Positions 35,101 through 43,514 of a stretch of 60,609 nt of DNA are shown here, in pieces. Each line of letters opens with the position of its first letter. Positions within the stretch are counted from its first letter, which is position 1. Position numbers and translations under genes: made by a program. The DNA is from an uncultured Acidobacteriota bacterium (GTDB lineage Bacteria; Acidobacteriota; Terriglobia; Bryobacterales; Bryobacteraceae), in assembly GCA_902825945.1 (NCBI GenBank), contig CADECY010000043.1, positions 1 through 60,609 on the forward strand. The letters are read 5' to 3'. The notes beneath the pieces were generated by a model that was not told the origin of the DNA, made no database searches, and saw nothing but the letters and a program-made list of their open reading frames with translations.

Positions 35101-35286
35101 AACATCATCTATGCTGGCGCGTCGGCGGGAGTGGTCGGCGGAGATCTGTTAGTGATCAGGGTTCCGGAAGACGCACCAGACGGCGAGCACACGCTGGTGG
35201 TCACGGTGGGCTCGGCCTCGTCGCCTTCGGGCGGATTCCTCACGGTGAAGAAACCAGCGGACGCACCCGCCGCGTCGCGCCGCTGA
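32170..35286 (+). CDS. Secreted NHL-repeat beta-propeller with Solibacter-type C-terminal domain
   Basis: A 1038-residue exported protein. After a signal peptide (to about residue 20), residues 20-700 hold many NHL/SMP-30-like repeats of the form GNGGPA..A.F..P..V..D..GN.Y..D...NRIRR, for example AFAGDGGPATAARMSYP-like units and FAGTGVFGFAGDGGPATAAR. Residues about 700-775 form an Ig-like segment (VGQALAQPLVVRLNGRVAPI). The last 250 residues (PPQISAVQAATLGSGPLAPF, NGERVPLGSVTPTQILFQVP, TVAISANGFG, YAGASAGVVGGDLLVIRVP) match the C-terminal domain described for Solibacter (TIGR03437). Role probably extracellular binding. GGAGGAG precedes the ATG. Confidence 0.9.
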   Translation: MRGSISRTLLLATACSAALAQNYAIQTVAGSYNLGNGGPAAQALLFTPLSVTVDRNGNVYIRDVGQGVRIVGQNGQINAFSSYPANVIVAEPEGTLLAGGLGDLVRIGRDGQTTRLAGSGALSNSGDGGPAIQAGVGLVGGIARLADGTIYFSDSLNHSIRRITPAGIISTIAGGGGPGFVGDNNSEAARARMSEPGALALDSSGNLLFADFGNSLIRRIDTQGRISTFAGDGFFFFPDQGPARASSFGDISGLTFDSQGNLLVVDSFFNRLMRISPDGILSFVAGTGDLGFAGDGEPPLSARFFSPVSVSTFGPIIYIADRDNHRIRKIESNITSTFAGRVHFDGDGGPATRALIDTAQHVAQDGQGNIYISDNYNSRIRRVTPTGTISTFAGTGVFGFAGDGGPATAARMSYPGPILTDGSGNVIFADTRINRIRRIAPDGTIRTIVGNGTRGDRAEGVPGPNAQIGIVGGMALDASGVLYFTDSTFHKVRKLTADGTVSTVAGATAPPPASATTGGFAGDGGLATSARFNRPEAIAVERDGSLLVGDSRNGRIRRITAAGTISTIAGSDTIAAIADGASATAQFLGPILGLATDANGNIIASLSAARRIIRIANGRIAVIAGNGTFDPIDGTMSDGGPALNAGLWAPSGLYITRDGDIVFADSDANRIRRLALNNPTTLELISGNNQSGFVGQALAQPLVVRLNGRVAPIPGATVNFAVTTGEARLAVNSTTTDSQGRAGIQVTLGARPGPVRVTATVQGLTPVNFDLTANAVLITPPQISAVQAATLGSGPLAPFGLAIITGSGMAADATNVTSSAKFAPVLGGTCVTINGERVPLGSVTPTQILFQVPALATGAGALIVTRNCETAADAVPSREAAFDVAESSPEFYYWLRNPGGRNPVAAYDPETNAAIGPEGLLPDRVYTPAKPGATVAISANGFGAKTTAIPAGDPSTDSNPTALPVTVKLGDIDLAPENIIYAGASAGVVGGDLLVIRVPEDAPDGEHTLVVTVGSASSPSGGFLTVKKPADAPAASRR

Positions 35287-35289
35287 GCG

Positions 35290-38200
35290 CTATTGCGGAA
35301 ACGTCACGACCGCCCGGATCATGAAGTTCCCCGGGATTCCCGCGTCCGTATCCACGAGGCTGAACGGGCGCGACTCGCTCCCCACGTAGGACCGCCTCTG
35401 GGGAGGGGCGGTCCGGTCGAGTTCGGCCGGAAACGTCCGCGGTGGATTGTTTGCTTGGAAGCCCACGACGAAATCGCCGGACTCGATCCGCAACGCCTGA
35501 TTCGCGGGAAACGTGTACGCATTGAATGCGTTCAACTGGGCCACCGTTCCTGACACGCGTTGGAACACGACATCGCGCAACCGCTCGGTGCCGTCCGGAT
35601 TTGGGCGGGCAATCACCGTGATCGGAGTCGTGCGGGCCAACCCGTCGGCGCGGTCGCGGAAGTAGATTTGGACACTCTGCAGGACCGCCGGATACTTCGG
35701 CGGCGTGAGGCGGTTCACGAACATCGCGGTGGGTTCGCCGTTGGGATAGCCGATGCCAGTGATCGCGGTTCCGTTGTCCACCTGCAGAGTCAGTGGTCCC
35801 GCCGCGGGTACCCCCGTGCCGGAGACGGCAACCGCAAGCCCGGTCTGCGTGAGATCGTTGTGGATGACGGTGAGCCGTCCAGCTTCGTCGGCCACGGCCG
35901 TGGGCGCAAAGCGGATACGCAAGCTTTCTCGCGCTCCGCGCGCGATCGTAACCGGAAGCCTCGTCACCATCGAAAAGCGCGGATTCGAAAACGTGGCACC
36001 CGAGATCGTTAGCGGCTGGCCACCTGGATTCGACACCGGCAGATCGAGCTCCTTCGTCAGGCCGGTCAGCACTCCGCCGAAGTTGAGTTGAAAGTCACTG
36101 AACTCGAGCCGCGGGTTTACCGGAGTCGCGGTGTGAAGCGTGACATCCTTGACGACGTTCCCAGCCTGGATCCGCAGCAGCGCTTCGCCCGGTGTCGCTG
36201 AGAAGCTGAGGCCCGGCGTGTAGACCGCTGGAACCTCGGGATTCGGAGCGAGAAACAACAGCGATGCCACTCCGGAGGCGGTCACCCGCGGTTCGACATT
36301 CGTGATCGGGATCCCAGTCGTATCAACGACACGGATCATGGGCAAGCGGCCGAAGACTCGATAAGTTCCTCCGGCGATGAACTCTTCCGTGGAGATCACC
36401 TTGATCGTTGCCGGAACGCCGGAGGGAATCGCGAACCAGTACGGCACGCGGAGGCGGGTTCCGGAACTGGTCCCCGTAACGATGATCGCGCCCGAGTACT
36501 CGGCTGCTCGCTGATTCGAGACCGCGAGGCGGACGCTTACGCGCGCGGATTCACCCGCGCCCACGGTTACCGCGGCCGGTGTGATCACCGGCACGGGCTG
36601 GCCTTCGGCCGTTTCCACCGAAAAGCTGACCACCTGTTCCGGGCCGCCGAGCTTTGTGATCGCAAATGCACGCGTCTGGTCGATCGAACCCGTGCCCACC
36701 GTCGAGCTGATGCCGAAACTGAGGGATCTCGGTAGCGCGGTGAGCACCGCTCGCATGGCGGCCTCGAGATCCATGCGACCCGATCCGTTGACCATGACCG
36801 GACTCGGCATCGGAGCCGCTGTATTGGTGACGAGCGAGTATAGTTGCGGTGGAGTCAATGCGGGGCGAGCCGCCTTCAAGAGTGCCATTCCGCCCGCGAC
36901 TTGTGGCGTCGAGAGGCTCGTTCCGGATAACGATCCCGCCAAGCCATTCGGCAACGCTGCGTAGACGAACTGCGCAACGGCGGATACGTCGGGCCGGATC
37001 CGGTAGTCGAGCGTCGGACCCGCGGATGTAAGAGCATACGGCAGCGAAGAGTCCGCGGGCTGCGGCTGGCGCGCGATCGTCAGGACCGCATCGAGGCTGC
37101 TCGGCCCGAGGCGGATCAATTCCGCCGCGTCGCGCGCCGAGATCTGTGCCGCCGGAAACGGCGGTATCTGGCCGATGGTCCCCCCTCCGGTGAGCTCGGC
37201 TTCTGGCTGATAGAAGAGCAACGCGGCCACACCCGCTCTGGCGAAGCTTGCGATCCGGCGGCCCGCCGCGCACGGTGCACTGATATCGGCAAGCGCGATC
37301 CGTCCCTGAAGACTGCCCTCCGGCAGCGGGTTGCATCCGCCGGTCGCCCGGTCGAGTTCGCGAACGTCGCGCAAGCGGGCGCGCACCGGCTCGATCGAAT
37401 CGGGCACCTCGGGGACGGGAATCACCCCGAACGTCTGCCCGCTCTCCAGTTGCAGCGTGCCACCGTTGAACTTCGTGTTCTTCGTTCCGCCCACAACGAG
37501 GTTGGCGTCCGAAAGCGAGTGAGAGAGAAGCGTCGTCCGCTCCGGGCCGGAGTTGGCGGCCGCCCAGGCGATCGCGGTTCCCAGACGCATCGCGCGCTCC
37601 GCCGCGGCCTCGAACGGCCTGCGGGCCTCCGCGCCCGCGAACTGCAGAAACCCGACGCTCAGGTTCAGCACATCCATTCCATCGGCCACCGCGTCTTCCA
37701 TGGCCCGCAGGATGCGGGGGTTATCCACATCGCCGAGATGATAAAAGCCGATCCAAGCCTTGGGCGCAACGCCCGAGATCGGTCCGATCGGGCTTTCGTA
37801 GCGCGCGCCAGCCGCTGTCATTGCGACCACGGTTCCGTGGTACGGCGAGTTGCTCTGCTGGAAGTCCGAAGTATTGCCATAGGTCCGGTAGACGATCACC
37901 TTGCTGTTGGTCTTGGCGAGGTCCGAGGCATCGTTGCCTTTTGGGAACCCGGGCGGCATCGTGAGATCCGGATCCTGAAACGCGGGGTGAGAGACGTCGA
38001 GCGTCGAATCGATGACTCCGATCTTCACCCCCGCGCCCTGCGATGTCCCCTCCGGAGCCAATTCCCACGCCCTCGGGGCGTTGATGAGTGGAAGTATCGT
38101 GTCCATCGTGAAGCCGCTCCGAGTGGACATGCCGGTCACCGACTTCACCTCGGGCCGGCCCGCGAGCCGCTGTGCCCTCTCCGCGCTCATCTCGGCGACG

Positions 38201-38442
38201 AAGCCGTTCAAGAGCAGGTCGAACGACTGCCGGACCTCGTCATCCCGTACCCCGATCGCCGCTCGAATCCGGGCTTGTCGCCCGCGCACGGAGCCGCGCA
38301 AGCGTACCGCCTCGTTTCGGGTTCCGCGCGCGGGCGAACGAAACGAGATGCCAGCCGCGGGTTCCTCTCGAAGTTCGACGAAGTACTGGGCGCCGGGAGC
38401 TTGCATGATCGCGGCCAGGACCAGGATCGCAATTCGACTCAT
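35290..38442 (-). CDS. Secreted subtilisin-like serine protease (S8) with PA domain
   Basis: A 1050-residue protein with signal peptide MSRIAILVLAAIMQAPGAQ; the start at 38442 is chosen for this leader. An inhibitor-like propeptide is followed by the catalytic Asp in KIGVIDSTLDVSHPAF (about residue 144), His in NSPYHGTVVAMTAAG (about 200), oxyanion Asn in IAWAAANSGPE and Ser in SLSGTSLSTPQVAGGMALLK (about 505). A protease-associated insert (ALADISAPCAAGRRIASFAR) lies between. The C-terminal 500 residues are Ig-like domains. All catalytic residues are present. Convergent with the NHL gene, three bases between stops; divergent from the small cationic protein. Confidence 0.92.
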   Translation of the reverse strand: MSRIAILVLAAIMQAPGAQYFVELREEPAAGISFRSPARGTRNEAVRLRGSVRGRQARIRAAIGVRDDEVRQSFDLLLNGFVAEMSAERAQRLAGRPEVKSVTGMSTRSGFTMDTILPLINAPRAWELAPEGTSQGAGVKIGVIDSTLDVSHPAFQDPDLTMPPGFPKGNDASDLAKTNSKVIVYRTYGNTSDFQQSNSPYHGTVVAMTAAGARYESPIGPISGVAPKAWIGFYHLGDVDNPRILRAMEDAVADGMDVLNLSVGFLQFAGAEARRPFEAAAERAMRLGTAIAWAAANSGPERTTLLSHSLSDANLVVGGTKNTKFNGGTLQLESGQTFGVIPVPEVPDSIEPVRARLRDVRELDRATGGCNPLPEGSLQGRIALADISAPCAAGRRIASFARAGVAALLFYQPEAELTGGGTIGQIPPFPAAQISARDAAELIRLGPSSLDAVLTIARQPQPADSSLPYALTSAGPTLDYRIRPDVSAVAQFVYAALPNGLAGSLSGTSLSTPQVAGGMALLKAARPALTPPQLYSLVTNTAAPMPSPVMVNGSGRMDLEAAMRAVLTALPRSLSFGISSTVGTGSIDQTRAFAITKLGGPEQVVSFSVETAEGQPVPVITPAAVTVGAGESARVSVRLAVSNQRAAEYSGAIIVTGTSSGTRLRVPYWFAIPSGVPATIKVISTEEFIAGGTYRVFGRLPMIRVVDTTGIPITNVEPRVTASGVASLLFLAPNPEVPAVYTPGLSFSATPGEALLRIQAGNVVKDVTLHTATPVNPRLEFSDFQLNFGGVLTGLTKELDLPVSNPGGQPLTISGATFSNPRFSMVTRLPVTIARGARESLRIRFAPTAVADEAGRLTVIHNDLTQTGLAVAVSGTGVPAAGPLTLQVDNGTAITGIGYPNGEPTAMFVNRLTPPKYPAVLQSVQIYFRDRADGLARTTPITVIARPNPDGTERLRDVVFQRVSGTVAQLNAFNAYTFPANQALRIESGDFVVGFQANNPPRTFPAELDRTAPPQRRSYVGSESRPFSLVDTDAGIPGNFMIRAVVTFPQ

Positions 38443-38538
38443 GACTTCAGTGGCTCGAATTTGGGATCCATCACGCGGATTCTCTCGGTCGACATTGGCC
38501 ACTGGCCGCGCTATCATCGACCGGTTCGGAGGTATCAG

Positions 38539-38781
38539 ATGCTGCTGTTCATGCGAATCGTTCTCCTCGCCTTGGCCGCCGTGGCGATGCTTGCTCAATC
38601 TCGTGTTTCCGTTCGCAACGTGGATGCCAGCCCGCCCCGGTCACGGAGCGCAGTCCGAGCCAAGATGGTTCCGAAGCCGCATGTCACGCGTCATCACGTC
38701 CCGCGCCAGTCCTCCAAGTATCCGTCTTCGAAGCCGCGTACGCGCCGCAAGGCCGATCCGAAGAATCGCCGCACGGCCTGA
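38539..38781 (+). CDS. Small secreted arginine/lysine-rich protein
   Basis: An 80-residue protein with a clear signal peptide (MLLFMRIVLLALAAVAMLAQ) and a strongly basic, Pro/Ser-rich mature part (about 60 residues: AKMVPKPHVTRHHVPRQSSK, then PSSKPRTRRKADPKNRRTA) with no acidic cluster and no cysteine. GGAGG stands 6 bases before the ATG. It reads divergently from the protease and 20 bases ahead of the PQQ dehydrogenase gene. No family recognised. Roles such as nucleic-acid or polyanion binding are guesses from charge. Confidence 0.65.
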   Translation: MLLFMRIVLLALAAVAMLAQSRVSVRNVDASPPRSRSAVRAKMVPKPHVTRHHVPRQSSKYPSSKPRTRRKADPKNRRTA

Positions 38782-38801
38782 TTTCCGATATCCTGTAGGG
38801 C

Positions 38802-40661
38802 ATGTCGAACTTGGACCGCCGCGTGTTTCTCGCGCAATCGGCCGCAACCCTGCTCTCCGCGATGCCCGGCGCGCGCGGACTCGATTCCCGAACCAGCGAA
38901 TGGGCGCACTATGGCAGTGATGCCGGCGCAACTCGATTCTCCCCGATCGATCGCATCAAGCGGTCGAACGTGGGCAAGCTGAAACTCGCTTGGACCCACC
39001 GCACCGGCGACCACAGCGAAAAGCCCGCGACCACCATCGAGTGCACACCGACGGTCGCCGACGGCATGCTCTACCTGACCTCTCCGCGATTGAAGGTGCA
39101 GGCACTCGACGCCGTGACCGGCGAAGCGAAATGGTCGTTCGATCCCAATCAGGGCCAGCGCTCCGGACGCGCGCCGGGCGTGCAGCGTGGCGTCACCTGG
39201 TTTGAAGACGGCAAGGACAAGCGCGTCTACGTCGGCGTTCAGAATCGCATGTACTGCCTCTATGCCAAGTCCGGCGAACTGGTGAAGACGTTCGCCAATG
39301 GCGGCATCGCGGATCTCTCGAAGGACTTCGACACCGACCGTCCCGAGTATCGGCTGACGAGTCCCGCGGTGATCTTCGAGGACACGCTCATCGTCGGCGG
39401 AGGCGGCGGCGAAGGTCCGTATCCAACAGGCCCCGGACACATCCGCGGTTACGATGTCTACACCGGAAAGCGCAAGTGGATCTTCCACACGATCCCCTGG
39501 CCGGGCGAGTTCGGGCACGATACCTGGAGCCCGGAATCGTACAAGGTGAACGGCGGAACCAACAACTGGGCCGGACTCAGCCTCGACACCAAGCGCGGCT
39601 GGATCTTCGTTTCTACCGGATGTTCGGCGTTCGATTTCTGGGGCGGTGATCGCATCGGGAACAATCTGTTCAGCGATTGCGTGCTCGTTCTGGACGCGCG
39701 CACTGGCAAACGCATCTGGCATTTCCAAACAGTGCATCACGATGTCTGGGACTACGATCTTCCCGCGCAACCGGCTCTCCTCACGATCAACAACCGCGGA
39801 CGCAAACAGGACGTCGTCGCGCAGGTGACCAAGACCGGCATGCTCTTCCTTCTCGATCGTGAAACCGGTAAGCCGGTGTTCGGTGTCGAAGAGCGTCCGG
39901 TGGAGGCGAGCGACATCGAAGGCGAAGTGTTGTCGAAGACGCAGCCGTTTCCGTTGAAGCCTAAGCCGTTCGCGCGGCAGATCGTCAACAACGATACGCT
40001 GACCGAGATTTCCAAAGAGGCGAACGCCTTCGCGCGCAAGGCGCTCAGCCAGTGGCGCGGCGGCAAGCCGTATCCGGCCCCGAGCAAACAAGGCACGATC
40101 TTCTCGCCGGGCACGCTCGGTGGCGCGCTCTGGGGCGGCTGTGCGTTCGAACCTTCGAGCAATCTGCTCTTCGTTCCCACGAGCGAACTGCCGAGCATCG
40201 TGACTCTACTCGACGCCGAAGCGGGCCAGCCGTTCAAGTTCCGCCACAAGGGCTACGACAAGTTCGTCGACGCCGAGGGCTATCCCGCCGTCAAGACTCC
40301 GTGGGGCACGCTCACCGCGATCGACCTGACCACGGGCGACTTCAAGTGGCAAGAGACGGTCGGCTACTTCCCGGAACTCGCCGCCCGCGGCTTGAAGAAC
40401 ACAGGAACCGAGATCCTCGGAGGCTGCATCGCCACCGCCGGCGGACTGGTGTTCATGGCGGGCACCGCCGACAAGCACCTTCGCGCCTTCGACTCGTCGA
40501 GCGGGAAGGTGCTGTGGCAAGGTGAGCTGCCCGCCGCTGGACAAGCCACGCCCGCGACCTACGAAGCCGGCGGTAAACAATTCGTAGTGATCGCGTGCGG
40601 TGGCGGAAATCGCCTGCGCACGGCGCCCGGAGACTACTTCGCCGCATTCACGATAAGCTAG
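38802..40661 (+). CDS. PQQ-dependent (quinoprotein) dehydrogenase
   Basis: A 619-residue periplasmic enzyme. The leader NLDRRVFLAQSAATLLSAMPGA is twin-arginine-like. WAHYGSDAGATRFSPIDRI is the usual first blade, and tryptophan-docking repeats recur: LDAVTGEAKWSFDP, YDVYTGKRKWIFHT, LDARTGKRIWHFQTVHHDVW DYD, IDLTTGDFKWQETVG, FDSSSGKVLWQGELPAAGQA. The block HFQTVHHDVWDYDLPAQPAL is typical of membrane-type glucose/alcohol quinoproteins, though there is no cytochrome or membrane domain here. It oxidises an alcohol or sugar using PQQ and Ca; substrate unknown. The next gene starts five bases after its stop. Confidence 0.9.
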   Translation: MSNLDRRVFLAQSAATLLSAMPGARGLDSRTSEWAHYGSDAGATRFSPIDRIKRSNVGKLKLAWTHRTGDHSEKPATTIECTPTVADGMLYLTSPRLKVQALDAVTGEAKWSFDPNQGQRSGRAPGVQRGVTWFEDGKDKRVYVGVQNRMYCLYAKSGELVKTFANGGIADLSKDFDTDRPEYRLTSPAVIFEDTLIVGGGGGEGPYPTGPGHIRGYDVYTGKRKWIFHTIPWPGEFGHDTWSPESYKVNGGTNNWAGLSLDTKRGWIFVSTGCSAFDFWGGDRIGNNLFSDCVLVLDARTGKRIWHFQTVHHDVWDYDLPAQPALLTINNRGRKQDVVAQVTKTGMLFLLDRETGKPVFGVEERPVEASDIEGEVLSKTQPFPLKPKPFARQIVNNDTLTEISKEANAFARKALSQWRGGKPYPAPSKQGTIFSPGTLGGALWGGCAFEPSSNLLFVPTSELPSIVTLLDAEAGQPFKFRHKGYDKFVDAEGYPAVKTPWGTLTAIDLTTGDFKWQETVGYFPELAARGLKNTGTEILGGCIATAGGLVFMAGTADKHLRAFDSSSGKVLWQGELPAAGQATPATYEAGGKQFVVIACGGGNRLRTAPGDYFAAFTIS

Positions 40662-40666
40662 CGGGA

Positions 40667-41890
40667 ATGCCCTCCGCCGAGACCGACCGTTCCAATGGCC
40701 TGATCTTCACGTTCTCCTATGCGTGTATCTACTTCGCCGCGCCCGTGCTCTATATCGGTGTCGTCCAGGCGGCGCTGGCGAACAAGTTCGGAGCGAGCGC
40801 GGCGGAAGCGAACCTCCCGGCTTCCACCTATCAGTTCGGCCAGATCGCCCCGCTGATTTTTTCCTGGTTGATTCCGCACCGCCTCGAAAAGAACGTGGTC
40901 ACCTGGGCGAACCTGCTGATCGCGGCGCTGCTCGCCTGTGTCTGTGTCACGCTGCTGCTCCCGGTTCCGCCGAAAGTGATTCTCGGCGCGTTGATGCTAC
41001 AGGGGCTGGTGCAAGGCTTCGGCAATTCCGTCTCGCACGTCTTCATGATCCAGTGCCTCACTCGCGGAACCTCGCAGGAGGGCCGCGCTCGAGCGCTTCG
41101 GCAAACCTTCGCGATCACGCCGCTGTGCGCCGTGGCCGGATCGTTGACCGCCCAGTATCTGCTCAACTCTGGAATGCCGTCGCTGAAGTCTCCCTTCGAC
41201 TTCGCGCTGCTCTACGCGATCGGGGCGCCGTGCTCGCTGACGGTCGCGTTGTTGTCGCGCCGGTATCAGCTCGAGCCCATTCCCGACAAGCCGCGGGCGC
41301 CGTTCTTCCAATTCGTGACGTCGTCGATTCGCGGATACTTCGCCGACCCCAACCTCGTGCGAATGTGGTTCTCCTACGTCATGTTCTACACGACACTCGG
41401 CCTCACCTCCAACCTCGCGCTCTACATGAAGGAAGCCGTGGGCCGCGATCCGAAAGAGTTCTCCGGCCTGCTGATGGCGATTCGCTTCGGCTTCAAGGCG
41501 CTCGCCGGCGTCGGACTCGGCTGGATTGCCATCAAGTACGGATTCCGCACAGCCGCGCTCACCTGCATGGGCTTGCTCGCGACCGCCTGCGCTTGGGCCA
41601 AGTTCGTGCCGGGCTATGCGAACTTCTTCTCGTCCGGGCTGCTCGGGGGCGGGGAACTCGGCGGCATGTACATTCCGAATGTCGTGGCATCGCTTTCGGA
41701 AGTCGCCGCGGGTCCGCGGAATCTTTCGATCCTGACGCTCGCCACGCCGTTCTCGAGCTTCGCGCCCACGCTGCATGGATACATCGCGGACAAATTCGGA
41801 TTTGCGTCGAGTTTCTACTTCGGCATAGCCACCGCGATCATCGGCGCGCTGCTGATCCGCGGTGTTCGCAAGCAGGGACAAAAGGTATGA
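40667..41890 (+). CDS. MFS transporter (nucleoside:H+ symporter-like)
   Basis: A 407-residue carrier with about 12 hydrophobic helices, beginning GLIFTFSYACIYFAAPVLYIG. LVQGFGNSVSHVFMIQCLTRG and EFSGLLMAIRFGFKALAGVGL are notable loop segments; the helix pattern resembles nucleoside/sugar symporters. ATG at 40667 is five bases after the previous stop, and the TGA overlaps the ATG of the sialidase-like gene (ATGA). Linkage suggests it imports the product handled by its neighbours. Confidence 0.85.
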   Translation: MPSAETDRSNGLIFTFSYACIYFAAPVLYIGVVQAALANKFGASAAEANLPASTYQFGQIAPLIFSWLIPHRLEKNVVTWANLLIAALLACVCVTLLLPVPPKVILGALMLQGLVQGFGNSVSHVFMIQCLTRGTSQEGRARALRQTFAITPLCAVAGSLTAQYLLNSGMPSLKSPFDFALLYAIGAPCSLTVALLSRRYQLEPIPDKPRAPFFQFVTSSIRGYFADPNLVRMWFSYVMFYTTLGLTSNLALYMKEAVGRDPKEFSGLLMAIRFGFKALAGVGLGWIAIKYGFRTAALTCMGLLATACAWAKFVPGYANFFSSGLLGGGELGGMYIPNVVASLSEVAAGPRNLSILTLATPFSSFAPTLHGYIADKFGFASSFYFGIATAIIGALLIRGVRKQGQKV

Positions 41891-42993
41891 AGATCGTCTC
41901 GACTGGTGTGGTCTGCCCCTCGGAAGGCGGCGCCCGCGCGGTCGCAACATTTCCGAGCGTCGTTGTCTTGCCCGATGGATCGCTGCTTGCGAGCTATCGC
42001 ATCGGCCCTTCCAAAGACTCCAACGGCTCGATCGCCGAACTGCGCTGGTCGACCGATCTCGGGCTGTCGTGGAGCGAGCCCGCGACGCCGTTCTCCACGT
42101 CGTTTGGTGGCGTGCGTGGATCGCTGCAGGTAGTCTATATCACGGCGCTCGGCGCGTCGCACCTGATCGCGTGCTCGCTATGGGTGGATCAGGAAGCCTT
42201 TCCGGGCCAGCCGCTCTTCAACGAATCAACCGAAGGCTGCTTGCCCATGAAGATCCTCGTCGCGGATTCGTTCGACCAGGGCCACACCTGGACCGAGTGG
42301 CGCGAAGTCGCGGTAACGGAAGACGTAGGCCCGCCCAGCCTCACCAATCCGATCCTGCGCCTGCCAGACGGGGCCCTGATCGTGAGTATCGAGACCAACA
42401 AGCCGTACCTCGACTCGTCGAAATGGCTCCAGCGCGTGGTCTATTGCTACTCGAGCGACAACGGCCGGTCGTGGACTCCGCCGCGAACCGTGTGTCAGGA
42501 TTCGGCCGGAGACATCTTCCATTGGGATCAACGCGCGGGCGTGACGCCGGATGGGAAGCTCGTGACCTTCTCCTGGGTCTACGACAAGCCGGCGAATCGG
42601 TATCTGTCGATTCGCCGCCACGTGAGCCTCGACGGGGGAGCAAACTGGACGACGGAGACGCTCGACTTCTCCGATCAGGCCGCGCATCCTGCGATCTTGC
42701 CCGATGGGCGCACGGTGCTCGCCTGGGTGGACCGCTATGGGTCGCAGTCGATCCGCGCACGAGCGGCTGCTTCGGCGGATGCCGAGTTCCCTGTCGCGAC
42801 CGAAGTGGTGATCTACGAGGCGCAACAAGCCGCGGCCCAGACTTCGGATACGGGCGGCATGCTGATCGACATGAGCCGCTGGAGCTTCGGCCTTCCCTAT
42901 TGCGAAGCGCTCCCGAACGGCGAGGCGATGATCGTCTACTACGCGGGAACTCCCGCCAGCATGGAGATCCGCTGGGCGAGGCTCGCGCTGTGA
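41887..42993 (+). CDS. BNR/Asp-box sialidase-like protein, cytoplasmic
   Basis: A 368-residue six-bladed propeller protein. Asp-boxes (S-x-D-x-G-x-x-W) are STDLGLSW, SFDQGHTW, SSDNGRSW and SLDGGANW, in order across the chain. Family catalytic candidates include the Arg in GGARAVATFPSVVVLPDG near the N-terminus and a Tyr near LPYCEALPNGEAMIVYY. There is no signal peptide, unlike secreted sialidases, and it sits behind a transporter, so it may act on an imported glycoside. Overlaps both neighbours by 4 nt. Sialidase activity is inferred from fold only. Confidence 0.82.
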   Translation: MKIVSTGVVCPSEGGARAVATFPSVVVLPDGSLLASYRIGPSKDSNGSIAELRWSTDLGLSWSEPATPFSTSFGGVRGSLQVVYITALGASHLIACSLWVDQEAFPGQPLFNESTEGCLPMKILVADSFDQGHTWTEWREVAVTEDVGPPSLTNPILRLPDGALIVSIETNKPYLDSSKWLQRVVYCYSSDNGRSWTPPRTVCQDSAGDIFHWDQRAGVTPDGKLVTFSWVYDKPANRYLSIRRHVSLDGGANWTTETLDFSDQAAHPAILPDGRTVLAWVDRYGSQSIRARAAASADAEFPVATEVVIYEAQQAAAQTSDTGGMLIDMSRWSFGLPYCEALPNGEAMIVYYAGTPASMEIRWARLAL

Positions 42994-43514
42994 TCTCGCG
43001 GCGTGGCCTCTTGTACGCTCTCGGCGGGCCGTTGCTCGCGCAGTATGAAGAGAGTCCGGGTGAAGTTCCGTGGGTGCCGTCCGACGATCGCAAGATCGAC
43101 GTGATGCTCCGGATGGCGAAGGTCACCAAGGACGACGTCGTCTACGACCTCGGCTGCGGCGACGGCCGCGTCGTGATCGCGGCGGCAAAGAAGACCGGAG
43201 CGCGGGGCGCGGGGATCGATATCGATCCGAAGCGGATCGCCGAGGCGAACGAAGCCGCCAAACGAGCGGGCGTCACGCATCTGGTTGAATTCCGCACGCA
43301 GGACGTCTTCCAGGCGCAGTTCAGTGATGCGACAGTCGTGATGCTCTACATGTACCGGAGCATCAACGAGCGGCTGGCGCCGAGGCTATTCTCGGAACTG
43401 AAGCCGGGGTCGCGGATCGTCTGCAACCAGTACGGAATCGGGAACAGGAAGCCCGAGAAGCAATGGAAACGGGGCGATCAGAAGGTCATGATGTGGACGG
43501 TGCCCGCGCGCTGA
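42990..43514 (+). CDS. SAM-dependent methyltransferase (class I) with N-terminal leader
   Basis: A 174-residue protein. DDVVYDLGCGDGRVVIAAAKKTGARGAGIDID is split as motif I (DLGCGDGR) and motif II (GIDID); QDVFQAQFSDATVVMLYMY and ERLAPRLFSELKPGSRIVCN are motifs IV-VI. This resembles the small class of methyltransferases with KRAGV/EFRTQD segments seen in cyanobacteria and acidobacteria. The N-terminus MISRRGLLYALGGPLLAQ looks like an export leader, which is odd for a SAM enzyme. GTG overlaps the previous TGA (GTGA). Confidence 0.85.
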   Translation: MISRRGLLYALGGPLLAQYEESPGEVPWVPSDDRKIDVMLRMAKVTKDDVVYDLGCGDGRVVIAAAKKTGARGAGIDIDPKRIAEANEAAKRAGVTHLVEFRTQDVFQAQFSDATVVMLYMYRSINERLAPRLFSELKPGSRIVCNQYGIGNRKPEKQWKRGDQKVMMWTVPAR

